A DNA stretch of 64,000 nucleotides from Beijerinckiaceae bacterium RH AL1 (GTDB lineage: Bacteria; Pseudomonadota; Alphaproteobacteria; Rhizobiales; Beijerinckiaceae). The stretch lies in NCBI GenBank assembly GCA_901457705.2, contig LR590083.2, forward strand, positions 3,100,597 through 3,164,596, read 5' to 3'. Below, piece by piece: positions 18,201 through 26,797 of the stretch. The notes beneath the pieces were generated by a model. It searched no databases and was not told the DNA's origin. It saw only the letters and a list, made by a program, of their open reading frames with translations. The translations under genes and the position numbers were made by a program. The first letter of the stretch is position 1. Every line of letters starts with the position of its first letter.

Positions 18201-18271
18201 CCGGCCTACGCCACGGCTTTTGTCCGTGCCTATGCCGTGTTCCGACCGTGCTGTCCATAAGCGTAGGCCGG
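18201..18271. promoter_or_regulatory. Long inverted repeat in the cytochrome leader region
   Basis: CCGGCCTACGC at 18201-18211 is repeated as its perfect complement at 18261-18271, enclosing 49 bases. Inside lies a smaller hairpin CACGG-CTTTTGT-CCGTG at 18212-18228 and further copies of CACGG/CCGTG. The element starts 47 bases upstream of the cytochrome start codon and lies between it and the DUF1501 gene, both on the minus strand. It could be a structured 5' leader of the cytochrome mRNA, a regulator site, or part of a terminator for DUF1501. No known riboswitch class was recognised. Confidence 0.45.
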
Positions 18272-18325
18272 TTCTTTTCGAGGCTTTCCAAGGTGTGGCG
18301 TCGCGCGGCAACACGCCGCGCTGCG

Positions 18326-19564
18326 CTAAGCCGCGATCAGGCCCTTCATCGGCCGCAGCGTCACCGTGCCGGGGAACACCGCCTGCGCGAGCACGGCGGG
18401 CGACAACCCGAGATGATCGGCAAGCACGCCCTTGAGCACGCACCGTAGGTCGGTCGTCGGCGCGAGGTCGCGCGCTTCGTAGAGCTGCCCCGGCTTCAGC
18501 CCCGGCCAGTCGGCGATGACCCGCCCGCCGGCGACAGCGCCGCCGGCGAGGAAGGCGACGGTGCCCGTGCCGTGGTCGGTGCCCGCCGTGCCGTTGATGC
18601 GCGCAGTGCGCCCGAACTCGGTGATCGCGACGACGATTGTCTGCTTCCAGGCCTCGCCGAGCCCCGTCTCGAAGGCCGCGAAGGCCTCGTCGAGCCCGCC
18701 GAGCAGCTGCATCAGCCGGCCCGTCGCCCCGCCCTCGCCGGCGTGGGTGTCCCAACCATCGAACACCAGCGCCGCGACGCGCGGCCCGTCGCTCGCGGCG
18801 AGCAGGCGCGTCGCGCCTTCGGCGGCGACGCGCATCCCGACAGGCCGCCGCGCGGCGGCCGGCTTGCCCGGCACCATCGCGATGCCGTCCGTCGACGCGT
18901 TGCCCGCGAGCGCGATCTTCTCGATCTGCAGGCCCTGGCGCATCGCGTCGGCGAGCTTCGGATCGGTGTGGGCGTAAAGGTCGAGCACGCGGCGGGCGAG
19001 CTCGTCGCTGGCGCCCGGGATCGCCTGCGGCTCCCATCCGACGACCGGCGCGGTGCCGCGCAGGATCGTCGGCGTGGTGGCGCCGACCGCCAGGGCGCCG
19101 GCGTGCCCGACCCGCTCGCCGGCCGGCAGCGCCGCCAGCGCGCGGTTGAGCCAGCCCGACTCGACGAAGCCCGGCGCCGGCATCCCGCTCTCGAGCACGT
19201 CCTGGCCGTCGAAATGCGAGCGGTCGCGGTAGCCGGTGGCGGTCGCATGCACGACGACGCCGGTCTTCTCCCGCACCATGCGCGCAAAGTTCGGCATGCC
19301 CGGATTGAGCGCGAAGAAGCCGTCGAGCGGCAGCGCCGCCGCCGGCCCGTCGAGCCGCATCGCGAGCTGGCCGTGCAGCGCGACGTAGTCGGGATCGCCG
19401 ATCGGGCCGACCGCTGCGAGCCCATCGAGCGCGCCGCGCAGCACGAGCACGACAAGGCGCGGGTCGCGCGCGCCGGCCGCCGAGGCGACCTTGGGGATCA
19501 TTGCCGCGCCGAAGAGCGCGCCACCGCCGGCGAGAAGCGTGCGTCGCGAGGGATGCGGGATCAT
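18326..19564 (-). CDS. DUF1501-domain exported protein
   Basis: A 412-residue protein with an N-terminal Tat-like signal (SRRTLLAGGGALFGAAMIPK) and the DUF1501 fold, which is related to sulfatase/alkaline-phosphatase-like proteins. Visible family blocks are LVVLVLRGALDGLAAVGP, HATATGYRDRSHFDGQDVLE, GWDTHAGEGG and FGRTARINGTAGTDHGTG. The function is unknown. It begins 4 bases after the stop of the DUF1800 gene; the two families are often adjacent in Proteobacteria and are presumed to act together. The start at 19564 places the signal peptide at the N-terminus. Confidence 0.88.
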   Translation of the reverse strand: MIPHPSRRTLLAGGGALFGAAMIPKVASAAGARDPRLVVLVLRGALDGLAAVGPIGDPDYVALHGQLAMRLDGPAAALPLDGFFALNPGMPNFARMVREKTGVVVHATATGYRDRSHFDGQDVLESGMPAPGFVESGWLNRALAALPAGERVGHAGALAVGATTPTILRGTAPVVGWEPQAIPGASDELARRVLDLYAHTDPKLADAMRQGLQIEKIALAGNASTDGIAMVPGKPAAARRPVGMRVAAEGATRLLAASDGPRVAALVFDGWDTHAGEGGATGRLMQLLGGLDEAFAAFETGLGEAWKQTIVVAITEFGRTARINGTAGTDHGTGTVAFLAGGAVAGGRVIADWPGLKPGQLYEARDLAPTTDLRCVLKGVLADHLGLSPAVLAQAVFPGTVTLRPMKGLIAA

Positions 19565-19568
19565 CGGC

Positions 19569-21077
19569 TCAGCTCCGTTGCATTTCGGGCGACATGAGGA
19601 GGAGCGCGAGGCCCTGCTCGCGGCTTTCGGCACGCGCGATGGCGGTGCGCGTCTCGGGCGAGGGCGCGCCGCCGGCGAGCCGGTCGAGCAGCTCGCTCGG
19701 GTTCGGCGGCGTCTTCAGCTTGGCGGCGACGAGCGCGCAGTAGTCGAGGCGCAGCTTCATGCCTTCGGGCGTCGCCCAGGCGGCGTCGGCGGTGGGATAG
19801 CCGTTCGGGCCCGGCGGCGACCACAGCTCCATGCCCAGCGCCTTCAGCGGACCGAGCACTTGGCCCGGGTCTTCGGGCAGGTGCCCGAGCAGGCGGTTCG
19901 TCGCGATGACGACGTCCCAGGGCGAGCGCATCTTGGATGGCGCCGGATCCCAGGCTTCGGGCGCGTCGATCAGCGCCAGCGAGACCGCCCTGAGGTCGCC
20001 GTCCGTTTCCGTGAAGGTGACCGCCAGCCGATCGACGAGCGCCGGCGGCGGCGCATCGGCGACGAAGGCCCGCGCGAGCTTGCCGACGATGAAGCGTGCG
20101 GTGCGCGGATCGCGGGCGATATCGAGCAGCGCCGCCCGCCCCTGCGCCACGCCCACGTCCGGATAGGTGCGGCCGAGGAGCTGCAGCGGGCCCGGCTCGT
20201 GCGCGTTCTCGCGGAAGATGAAGGTGCCGGGCTCGCCGCCGCGCCCCTCGGCGCCGACGATGCTCCAGCCGGTGAGGATGCGCGCGAGGTTGGTGACGTC
20301 GGCCTGGGTGTAACCGCTGCCCGCGCCCAGCGTATGCAACTCCATGATCTCGCGGCCCAAGTTCTCGTTCAGGCCGCGTCGGCCGTGCTGGCCGGCGCGC
20401 GAGCCCGGCCCGACGGACTGCGCGTTGTCGAGGAAGTGGAGCATCGCCGGATGACTCTCGACGGCGACGAGCATGTCGGCGAAGCGCCCCAGCACATGCG
20501 GGCGGATCGCCTCGCGCTCGAACGCGCCCGCCGTGATGCGGCCGACCGGCCCCTTGGCCGCGGAGACGCAGAAATGATTCGACCAGAAGGCGACGAGGCG
20601 CTCCGCGAAGCCCGCGCGCACCTCGATCGCCCGGCGGATGCGCGCCAGCGCCTCGTCGCGATAGACGAGCACGCCGGGGTTCGGCGGCTTGGGCGGCGGC
20701 GCTGCGGGGGCGGCGGTCATCGGCTGGGCCGAGGGCGCCATCTGCTGGGCCGCAGGCGCCATTGGCGGCGGCATGGTGGTGGGCCGGCCGGCCTGCGGCT
20801 GGGCGGCCGCTGCCGTCACCTGGGCGAGCGCGGAGGGCGCGGATGGGGCCGCGAGCCGCGCCATCTGCTGCTCTTCCCGGTAGGCGTACTGCTGCTTGAG
20901 CGCCTCGGCGGTCGTCGGCAGCCCGGGCCCCTCGAGCAGGGTAATCCCCGGCTCGGCGAGCTCCGCCGCGAGGAAGCCGCGCGGATCGGACGCCGCGATC
21001 CTGGTGTCGCCGTCGCCGCGCGGCCCGCAGCCGAACCGCGTCAGGGCGAGAAGTCCGAGATTGGCCGCGTTGGCCAT
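19569..21077 (-). CDS. DUF1800-domain protein
   Basis: A 502-residue protein of the DUF1800 family. Conserved blocks include FWSNHFCVSAAKG, GRFADMLVAVESHPAMLHFL, LNENLGREIMELHTLG and YTQADVTNLARILTGWS. A 50-residue Ala/Pro/Gln/Met-rich stretch at about 100-150 (PTTMPPPMAPAAQQMAP...) is a low-complexity insert. The start ATG at 21077 is chosen because homologues begin just before LALTRFGCGP; an upstream start at 21137 adds Arg/Gly-rich residues. It forms an operon with the following DUF1501 gene and is divergent from sigF-nrsF. Confidence 0.87.
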   Translation of the reverse strand: MANAANLGLLALTRFGCGPRGDGDTRIAASDPRGFLAAELAEPGITLLEGPGLPTTAEALKQQYAYREEQQMARLAAPSAPSALAQVTAAAAQPQAGRPTTMPPPMAPAAQQMAPSAQPMTAAPAAPPPKPPNPGVLVYRDEALARIRRAIEVRAGFAERLVAFWSNHFCVSAAKGPVGRITAGAFEREAIRPHVLGRFADMLVAVESHPAMLHFLDNAQSVGPGSRAGQHGRRGLNENLGREIMELHTLGAGSGYTQADVTNLARILTGWSIVGAEGRGGEPGTFIFRENAHEPGPLQLLGRTYPDVGVAQGRAALLDIARDPRTARFIVGKLARAFVADAPPPALVDRLAVTFTETDGDLRAVSLALIDAPEAWDPAPSKMRSPWDVVIATNRLLGHLPEDPGQVLGPLKALGMELWSPPGPNGYPTADAAWATPEGMKLRLDYCALVAAKLKTPPNPSELLDRLAGGAPSPETRTAIARAESREQGLALLLMSPEMQRS

Positions 21078-21229
21078 GATGCCGCGTCCTCTCCCTCGCG
21101 GCCGAGCGCCGGAGGCGTTGCGAATCGTGCGACCCAAACGCGGCCGGGCGATGGCTCCTACGCGGTGCTTGCCACATGCACGACAGCGTGATTGGTCTTC
21201 CCCTCCGAAGGGGATACGTCGTCGGCATC

Positions 21230-21811
21230 ATGCGGCCCGCGGATGAAAACGATCTTTCCCTGAGCGCGCTCATGCGAGAGGCTCAGGAGGGCAACAAGCG
21301 CGCCTACGCGACGCTGCTGCACGCCTGCGAGCCAATCATCCGGCGCGCCGCCTCGCGCGCCGGCGTGCGCGGCGCCGCAATCGAGGACGTCGTGCAGGAG
21401 ACGCTGCTGACCCTTCACAAGGCGCGCCAGACCTACGATCCGACGCGCTCGTTCACGGCCTGGCTCACCGTCATCGCGCAGCGCCGCGGCATCGATGCGC
21501 TGCGGCGCGCCGGCCGCGGCGCGGCGCGCGAGGTGCACGCACCGCTGGCCTACGAGCAGCACGTCGACCCAGACGCCGCTGCCGACCGCGGGTGGGAGGA
21601 GAGCGACCGCGGACGCGAGCTGAAGGCCGCCATCGACACGCTGACGCCGGGCCAGCGCGAGGCGGTCGAGCAGCTCGCCCTGCAGGAGCGGTCGCTGGCC
21701 GAGGCCGCGCTCGCGACGGGCAAGACGACGGGCGCGCTCAAGGTCAACCTGCACCGCGCGCTGAAGGCGCTGCGCGCGCGGCTCAGCGGGGAGGACACCT
21801 CCCATGTCTGA
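21230..21811 (+). CDS. sigF: ECF RNA polymerase sigma factor, SigF type
   Basis: A 193-residue group IV sigma factor. Region 2 is visible as IEDVVQETLLTLHKARQTYD followed by FTAWLTVIAQRRGIDALRR, and region 4 as LTPGQREAVEQLALQERSLA. The gene overlaps by 8 bases with an NrsF-type membrane anti-sigma gene, which identifies it as the SigF-NrsF class known from Caulobacter, where it responds to metal and oxidative stress. The start at 21230 gives the usual N-terminus; an in-frame ATG at 21176 would add 18 residues. It is divergent from the DUF1800-DUF1501 operon, a possible target. Confidence 0.85.
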   Translation: MRPADENDLSLSALMREAQEGNKRAYATLLHACEPIIRRAASRAGVRGAAIEDVVQETLLTLHKARQTYDPTRSFTAWLTVIAQRRGIDALRRAGRGAAREVHAPLAYEQHVDPDAAADRGWEESDRGRELKAAIDTLTPGQREAVEQLALQERSLAEAALATGKTTGALKVNLHRALKALRARLSGEDTSHV

Positions 21812-22481
21812 CCTCGGCATGTCCGATTACGGCGCGCGGCCGCACGACAAGCTGATCGAAGGCCTCGTCACCGAGTTGCGGCCCGTGCGGCCGCTGCCGG
21901 CGCCGCTGCTGCGCGCCGCCTGCTGGCTCGCCGTCGTCCTGGCGATCGCGCTCGTGCTCGCCGGCATCGCCGATCTCGCAGCGATGCGTCACCGGCTGAT
22001 GGCGGCGCCGGACCTCTGCATCGCGGCCGTCGCCTCGACGCTGACGTCGATCCTGGCAGCGATCGCCGCCTTCGAACTCGACCTCCCGGACCGCTCGCCG
22101 CGCTGGGCGCTGCTGCCGCTGCCGGCGCTCGCCCTGTGGATCGGCGTCAGCGGCCTCGGCTGCGCGCGCGGCTGGCTGATCCCCGACGTGCCGCCGATGA
22201 CGCCGATGCATACGACGCGCTGCTTCATGTTCATTGTCGGCTTCTCGGTGCCGCTGTCGACGCTGATCCTGCTCATGCTGCGGCGCGGCTACAGCCTGGC
22301 GCCGTCGCTGACCGGCGCCTGCGCCGGGCTCGCCGTCGCGGCGGCGGCGGCGACGCTGCTCAACTTCTTCCACCCCTACGATATCACCGCGGTCGATCTC
22401 GCCGCGCATGCGGCGGCCGTCGCGCTGGTCGTCGGCGTCTGCCGCTATCTCGCGAACCGAAAGCTGCACGCGCCAACGTGA
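21804..22481 (+). CDS. nrsF: NrsF/DUF1109-family membrane anti-sigma factor
   Basis: A 225-residue protein with six predicted transmembrane helices (about 38-58, 69-91, 102-120, 141-159, 165-185, 196-215) and a short cytoplasmic N-terminus beginning DKLIEGLVTELRPVRPLPAP, typical of DUF1109. It should hold the upstream sigma factor at the membrane until a stress signal arrives. Several Cys residues lie in or near the helices (Cys40, Cys72, Cys120, Cys140, Cys173, Cys213); in Caulobacter NrsF two periplasmic-side cysteines are needed for sensing, and Cys120/Cys140 are the most plausible counterparts here. GAGGACACC precedes the ATG. Confidence 0.85.
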   Translation: MSDLGMSDYGARPHDKLIEGLVTELRPVRPLPAPLLRAACWLAVVLAIALVLAGIADLAAMRHRLMAAPDLCIAAVASTLTSILAAIAAFELDLPDRSPRWALLPLPALALWIGVSGLGCARGWLIPDVPPMTPMHTTRCFMFIVGFSVPLSTLILLMLRRGYSLAPSLTGACAGLAVAAAAATLLNFFHPYDITAVDLAAHAAAVALVVGVCRYLANRKLHAPT

Positions 22482-22589
22482 TCGCGCCGACGCGGCGTGT
22501 CGCTACTGCGGGGCCTGCCGGCAGCGCAAAGCCATCGACCTCGCGAGCGCGCGCAAGGACGCCCGCACGTCTGGGTCCGTGATGGCGCG

Positions 22590-22709
22590 CTAGTCGGCCA
22601 GAAGGTCGAGCCCTTCGTCGAGAAGAAAACGGTCGCCTGAAAGCTCGTCGTCGCGGGCTTCATAGACGCCATGGGCGGCGTCCGTCGGAAATACGACGAT
22701 CTCGGCCAT
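22590..22709 (-). CDS. Very small acidic hypothetical protein (39 residues)
   Basis: I do not recognise this gene. The case for it is a strong ribosome-binding site GAGGAAG eight bases before the ATG at 22709 and a sensible acidic sequence (MAEIVVFPTDAAHGVYEARD then DELSGDRFLLDEGLDLLAD). The surrounding bases upstream (about 22700-22800) are clearly more A/T-rich than the rest of the window. It sits alone between nrsF and trpS; apart from it, the 358 bases from 22482 to 22839 contain nothing I can name. Confidence 0.45.
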   Translation of the reverse strand: MAEIVVFPTDAAHGVYEARDDELSGDRFLLDEGLDLLAD

Positions 22710-22839
22710 AACAACTTCCTCGCGCAATTCTGTTTGCTTAAAACCTTCCGCGAGAAATGCAATCGTCCCGCCGCGCAAAGTCTTCGTCGCAGCGGACTGG
22801 CGAAGCCAGAAAGCCACAACTTTGCATGGCTATGTGAAT

Positions 22840-23892
22840 TCACGCCTTGCGAATGAAGCCGAGGATGTCCTTGACGTGATCCATGGTCTCGCGCGCCAGC
22901 ACGCGCGCGCGATCCGCGCCGTCGGCCAGGATCGCATCGATGGCGCCGGGGTCCGCCGTCAGCCGCTTCATCTCGGCGCCGATCGGCCCGAGCGTCTCGA
23001 CTGCCCGATCGACGAGCGCCGCCTTGAAGGTCGAGAAGTTCGCGCCGCCATGGTCCTTCAGCACGTCGGCCTTCGTCGTGCGGCCGAGCGCTGCGTAGAT
23101 GCCGACGAGGTTGTCGGCCTCCGGGCGCGCGGCAAGGCCGGCCGTCTCCGAGGGCAGCGGCTCGGGGTCGGTCTTCGCCTTGCGGATCTTCGCGGCGATC
23201 TGGTCGGCATCGTCCGTGAGGTTGATGCGCGAGTTGTCGGAGGGATCGGACTTCGACATCTTCTTCGCGCCGTCGCGAAGGCTCATCACGCGGGTCGCCG
23301 GCCCCTGGATCAGCGGCTCCGGCAGCGGGAAGAAGCCGCCGGCCTCGCCGACGCCGAGCCCGTGCGAGGCGATCGACGCGGAGAAATCGAGGTTAAACTT
23401 TTGCGCGATGTCGCGGGCAAGCTCGAGATGCTGCTTCTGGTCCTCGCCGACCGGAACATGCGTCGCGCGATAGGCGAGGATGTCGGCCGCCATCAGCGCG
23501 GGATAGGCGTAGAGCCCGATCGACGCCTGCTCGCGGTCCTTGCCCGCCTTCTCCTTGAACTGCGTCATGCGGTTGAGCCAGCCGATGCGCGCGACGCAGT
23601 TGAACACCCAGGCGAGCTCCGCGTGCTCGGACACCTGGCTCTGGTTGAAGACGATGTGCTTCCTGGCGTCGACGCCGGCGGCGATGAAGGCCGCCGTCAC
23701 CTCTCGGATGCTCGCGGTCAGCGTCGCCGGGTCCTGCGGCACGGTGATCGCATGCAGGTCCACGACGCAGAAGATGCAGTCGTGCGTCGCCTGCAGGTCG
23801 ACGAACTTGGTGATCGCCCCAAGATAGTTGCCGAGATGCAGGTTGCCGGTCGGCTGGACGCCGGAGAAGACCCGGTTGGGGAAGCTCGTCAT
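22840..23892 (-). CDS. trpS: Tryptophan-tRNA ligase
   Basis: Class Ic aminoacyl-tRNA synthetase that charges tRNA-Trp in the cytoplasm. The HIGH-type motif HLGN is at residues 19-22 after the typical start [20 protein letters not shown], and the KMSKS motif lies in [16 protein letters not shown]. Length 350 residues, as expected. I take the ATG at 23892 because TrpS proteins start about 7 residues before VFSGVQPTG; another in-frame ATG at 23922 is possible. No trpS-specific leader or T-box was recognised. Confidence 0.95.
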   Translation of the reverse strand: MTSFPNRVFSGVQPTGNLHLGNYLGAITKFVDLQATHDCIFCVVDLHAITVPQDPATLTASIREVTAAFIAAGVDARKHIVFNQSQVSEHAELAWVFNCVARIGWLNRMTQFKEKAGKDREQASIGLYAYPALMAADILAYRATHVPVGEDQKQHLELARDIAQKFNLDFSASIASHGLGVGEAGGFFPLPEPLIQGPATRVMSLRDGAKKMSKSDPSDNSRINLTDDADQIAAKIRKAKTDPEPLPSETAGLAARPEADNLVGIYAALGRTTKADVLKDHGGANFSTFKAALVDRAVETLGPIGAEMKRLTADPGAIDAILADGADRARVLARETMDHVKDILGFIRKA

Positions 23893-24017
23893 TGCGCGGG
23901 AGGAACCCTTGCTGGAAGGCATCTGATGGGAAAGGCGCCGCTTATCCCGCAGGGGGCGCACGGTGACAAGCCGCGCGAGGACTCGTACGTGCAGGCCAGC
24001 CAGCGAGGAGCGAAGGC

Positions 24018-25045
24018 ATGACCCGCGAGATCGACCTGTCGCGCTTCCCGCGCTTTCCCCTGCTCGACGCCGGGGCGACACCGATCAAGCCGCTCGACAA
24101 CCTCAACCGCAGGCTCGCCGGGGAAGGCCACCGCGTGCGCATCTTCGTGAAGCGCGACGACCTGATCCCGATCGGCGGCGGCGGCAACAAGATGCGCAAG
24201 CTCGAATTCCTCATCGGCGACGCCGTCCCCCAGGGGCCGACACGATCGTCACCTTCGGCGGCCGCCAGTCCAATCACGCCCGGCAGACTGCCGCCGCCGC
24301 GGCGCGGGCGGGCCTCGCCTGCGAACTCGTCCTGTCCCGCGTGGTGCCGCGTGACGACGACCCCGACTACGATGCCAACGGCAACGTGCTGCTCGACGCG
24401 ATCTTCGGCGCGCGCCTCCACGACGTGCCGCCCGGCGGCGATGCGCAGGCCGCGGCGCGCGAGCGCGTCGCTGCGCTGGAGGCCGAGGGACATCGCGTCT
24501 ATGTCGCGCCCGCCGGCGGCTCGAGCGCGGTCGGCTGCCTCGGCTACGTCGGCTGCGCGTCGGAGATCGCGCTGCAGTGCGACCACCATGAGATCGACTT
24601 CGCCCAGATCGTCGTGGCCGGCGGCAGCAACGGCACGCAGGCCGGCCTCGTCTCCGGCTTCGCCGCGATGGGCAGCGACCCGAAGCTCGTGAAATCCTAC
24701 ACGGTGCTGGCGCCGCTCGAGGCCGCGCGCGCCGAGGTGCTGGAGAAGGCGCAGGCCACGGCGCACCTCATCGATCCCGCGCTCGCCGTCACGCCCGACA
24801 TGATCGTCGTGGACGGAGCCCATCGCGGCGAGGGCTACGGCATTCCGACCGAGGGCATGCGCGACGCCGTCGAGCTGATAGCCCGCACCGAGGGGCTGCT
24901 GCTCGATCCCGTCTACAGCGGCAAGGCCTTCGCCGGCCTGCTGCACGACATCCGCGCCGGCAGCTACGCCGACGGCGCCTCCGTGCTGTTCATCATGACG
25001 GGCGGGACGCCGGGACTGTTCGCCTACCGGCGCGCCTTCACTTGA
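24018..25045 (+). pseudogene. D-cysteine desulfhydrase / ACC deaminase family, one-base frameshift
   Basis: PLP enzyme of the tryptophan synthase beta fold. The first part (to about 24235) reads [20 protein letters not shown]... to PIGGGGNKMRKLEFLIGDAV, with PLP lysine Lys58. The rest, TIVTFGGRQSNHARQTAAAA onward to the stop at 25045, is in the minus-one frame. The break lies at CAGGGGCC (24231-24238): a fifth G would restore GDAV-x-QGADTIVTF, the normal family sequence. All other motifs are intact, so this is either an assembly error or a very recent mutation. The family splits D-cysteine or related amino acids into keto acid, ammonia and sulfide. Its end overlaps the next gene by 8 bases. 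Confidence 0.85.
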
Positions 25046-25544
25046 GCGACTGGATCTCGTCGGCGGGCGCCGGGGTCCGCGCTGCGGCGGCGGCCGGTGC
25101 GGCCTTAGGCGCCGCCGTCCTGGCGACCTTCGCGACGACCTTGCGGTGCTTGCGCACGCGGCGGACCGGCGTAGCCGGCTCCGGCGGCGGGGCCGCGGCG
25201 ATCTGGGCCTGCGCCGCCGCTCTCTGGCGCTCGACCTCGGCGGCCTCCGCGGCGGTGTAGGGCCGCTGCATGCCGTAGGGCGTCAAGCCGCAGATCAGTC
25301 CCTGGCACGGCGGCGGCGGCGCGACCTCGGACGGGTTCCGCGCCACGCCGCCCGGCCCCGTCGTCGACGGCAGCGGGCTGCAAAGCAGGCCCGCGCAGCC
25401 GGGATCATGCGAGGAGGGCACATAGCCGCCGCTGGCGGTGCGCTGCCCGAACTGTCCCGCCGGCGCCGGCGTCTGCGCCGAGGCGGCGCCCAGGCCCGCG
25501 AGCAGGACGCCCGCCAGCGCGACTGTCATGGTGAAGCGACTCAT
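25038..25544 (-). CDS. Secreted Pro/Ala-rich hypothetical protein
   Basis: I do not recognise a family. The 168-residue product has a clear signal peptide (MTVALAGVLLAGLGAASA, cleavage near AQT). The mature part has four Cys in two similar contexts (DPGCAGLLCSPLPS and PPCQGLICGLTPYG), then an Ala/Gln helix (YTAAEAAEVERQRAAAQAQI) and a basic Ala/Pro-rich tail (VRRVRKHRKVVAKVARTAAP). It is likely periplasmic and may use two disulfides. It is convergent with the desulfhydrase gene, overlapping by 8 bases. Confidence 0.7.
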   Translation of the reverse strand: MSRFTMTVALAGVLLAGLGAASAQTPAPAGQFGQRTASGGYVPSSHDPGCAGLLCSPLPSTTGPGGVARNPSEVAPPPPCQGLICGLTPYGMQRPYTAAEAAEVERQRAAAQAQIAAAPPPEPATPVRRVRKHRKVVAKVARTAAPKAAPAAAAARTPAPADEIQSLK

Positions 25545-25625
25545 GGAAACTCCGCGGCTCTGCCGAGCCCGACACTAGGCCATCCGCGCCGTGGCCGGAA
25601 GCGGCTCGCCCGGGGGATGGCGCGC

Positions 25626-26606
25626 TCAGCTGAAGCCGGTCGTCGCGTGCGGGACGTAGAGCTGCTCCAGCGCCTCGATCTCGGCGGGCTCCAGCTTCAC
25701 CTCGAGCGCCGCGACCGCATCGTCGAGATGGTGCGCCTTGGTGGCGCCGACGATCGGCGCCGTCACCTCGGGCTTCGCCAGCACCCAGGCGAGCGCGACC
25801 TGCGCGCGCGGGATGCCGCGCGCCTTGGCGATCTCGCCGACCTTGTCGACGATCCTCTTGTCGGCCTCGGCGGTCTTTTCGTACAGCGTCTTGCCGAACT
25901 CATCGGTCGAGAGGCGCGCCGTCTCCTCGCTCCAGTCGCGGGTCAGGCGGCCGCGCGCCAGCGGGCTCCACGGGATCATGCCGATGCCCTCCTCGCGGCA
26001 GAGCGGGATCATCTCGCGCTCCTCCTCGCGGTAGAGCAGGTTCAGGTAATCCTGCATCGAGACGAAGCGGGCGAAGCCATTCGTGTCGGAGACGTGCAAG
26101 GCCTTGGCGAACTGCCAGGCATACATCGACGAGGCGCCGATGTAGCGAGCCTTGCCGGCGCGGACGACGTCGGTGAGCGCCTCGAGCGTCTCCTCGATCG
26201 GAACGTCGTAGTCCCAACGATGAATCTGGTAGAGGTCGACATAGTCCGTCCCGAGCCGCCGGAGCGAGTTGTCGATCTCGGCGAGGATCGCCTTGCGTGA
26301 CAGGCCGGCACCGTTCGGGCCGGGGCGCATGCGTCCGTGCACCTTGGTTGCCAGCACGATCTCGTCGCGCTTGACGAAGTCCTTCAGGGCGCGGCCGACG
26401 ATCTCCTCGCTGGTGCCGGCGGAATAGACGTTGGCGGTGTCGAAGAAATTGATGCCGAGATCGAGCGCCTTCTTGAGAAAAGGACGGCTCTCGGCCTCCG
26501 GCAGCGTCCACTCGTGCGTGCCCTGGTCCGGCACGCCGTAGCTCATGCAGCCGAGGCAGATGCGCGAGACCTCGAGGCCGGTGCGGCCCAGACGACGATA
26601 TTGCAT
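25626..26606 (-). CDS. Aldo/keto reductase
   Basis: A 326-residue NADPH-dependent oxidoreductase with the (beta/alpha)8 fold. The catalytic tetrad is visible: Asp56 and Tyr61 in FFDTANVYSAGTSEEI, Lys88 in ATKVHGRM and His129 in DLYQIHRWD. The start MQYRRLGRTGLEVSRICLGC is the usual N-terminus of the AKR subgroup that includes YajO/Tas-like proteins, which supports the ATG at 26606 rather than 26642. The substrate is unknown. No operon partner. Confidence 0.9.
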   Translation of the reverse strand: MQYRRLGRTGLEVSRICLGCMSYGVPDQGTHEWTLPEAESRPFLKKALDLGINFFDTANVYSAGTSEEIVGRALKDFVKRDEIVLATKVHGRMRPGPNGAGLSRKAILAEIDNSLRRLGTDYVDLYQIHRWDYDVPIEETLEALTDVVRAGKARYIGASSMYAWQFAKALHVSDTNGFARFVSMQDYLNLLYREEEREMIPLCREEGIGMIPWSPLARGRLTRDWSEETARLSTDEFGKTLYEKTAEADKRIVDKVGEIAKARGIPRAQVALAWVLAKPEVTAPIVGATKAHHLDDAVAALEVKLEPAEIEALEQLYVPHATTGFS

Positions 26607-26797
26607 GCTCGATCCGATGCGTTGCGTGTGACTACGAACCAACTAGGGAACGCTCTGCCGGATTGCCAGGCACACCTGCGCGACCGCGCCCGGTCCCCCT
26701 CTGCAATTAAGCCTAAACGGCGATGTCCGGCCTCGGCCGCCCGGCGCGATGTAGGACAAGACGGCGAGCGTGCGCGCGCGCCTCCAGGGAGTAGTCC

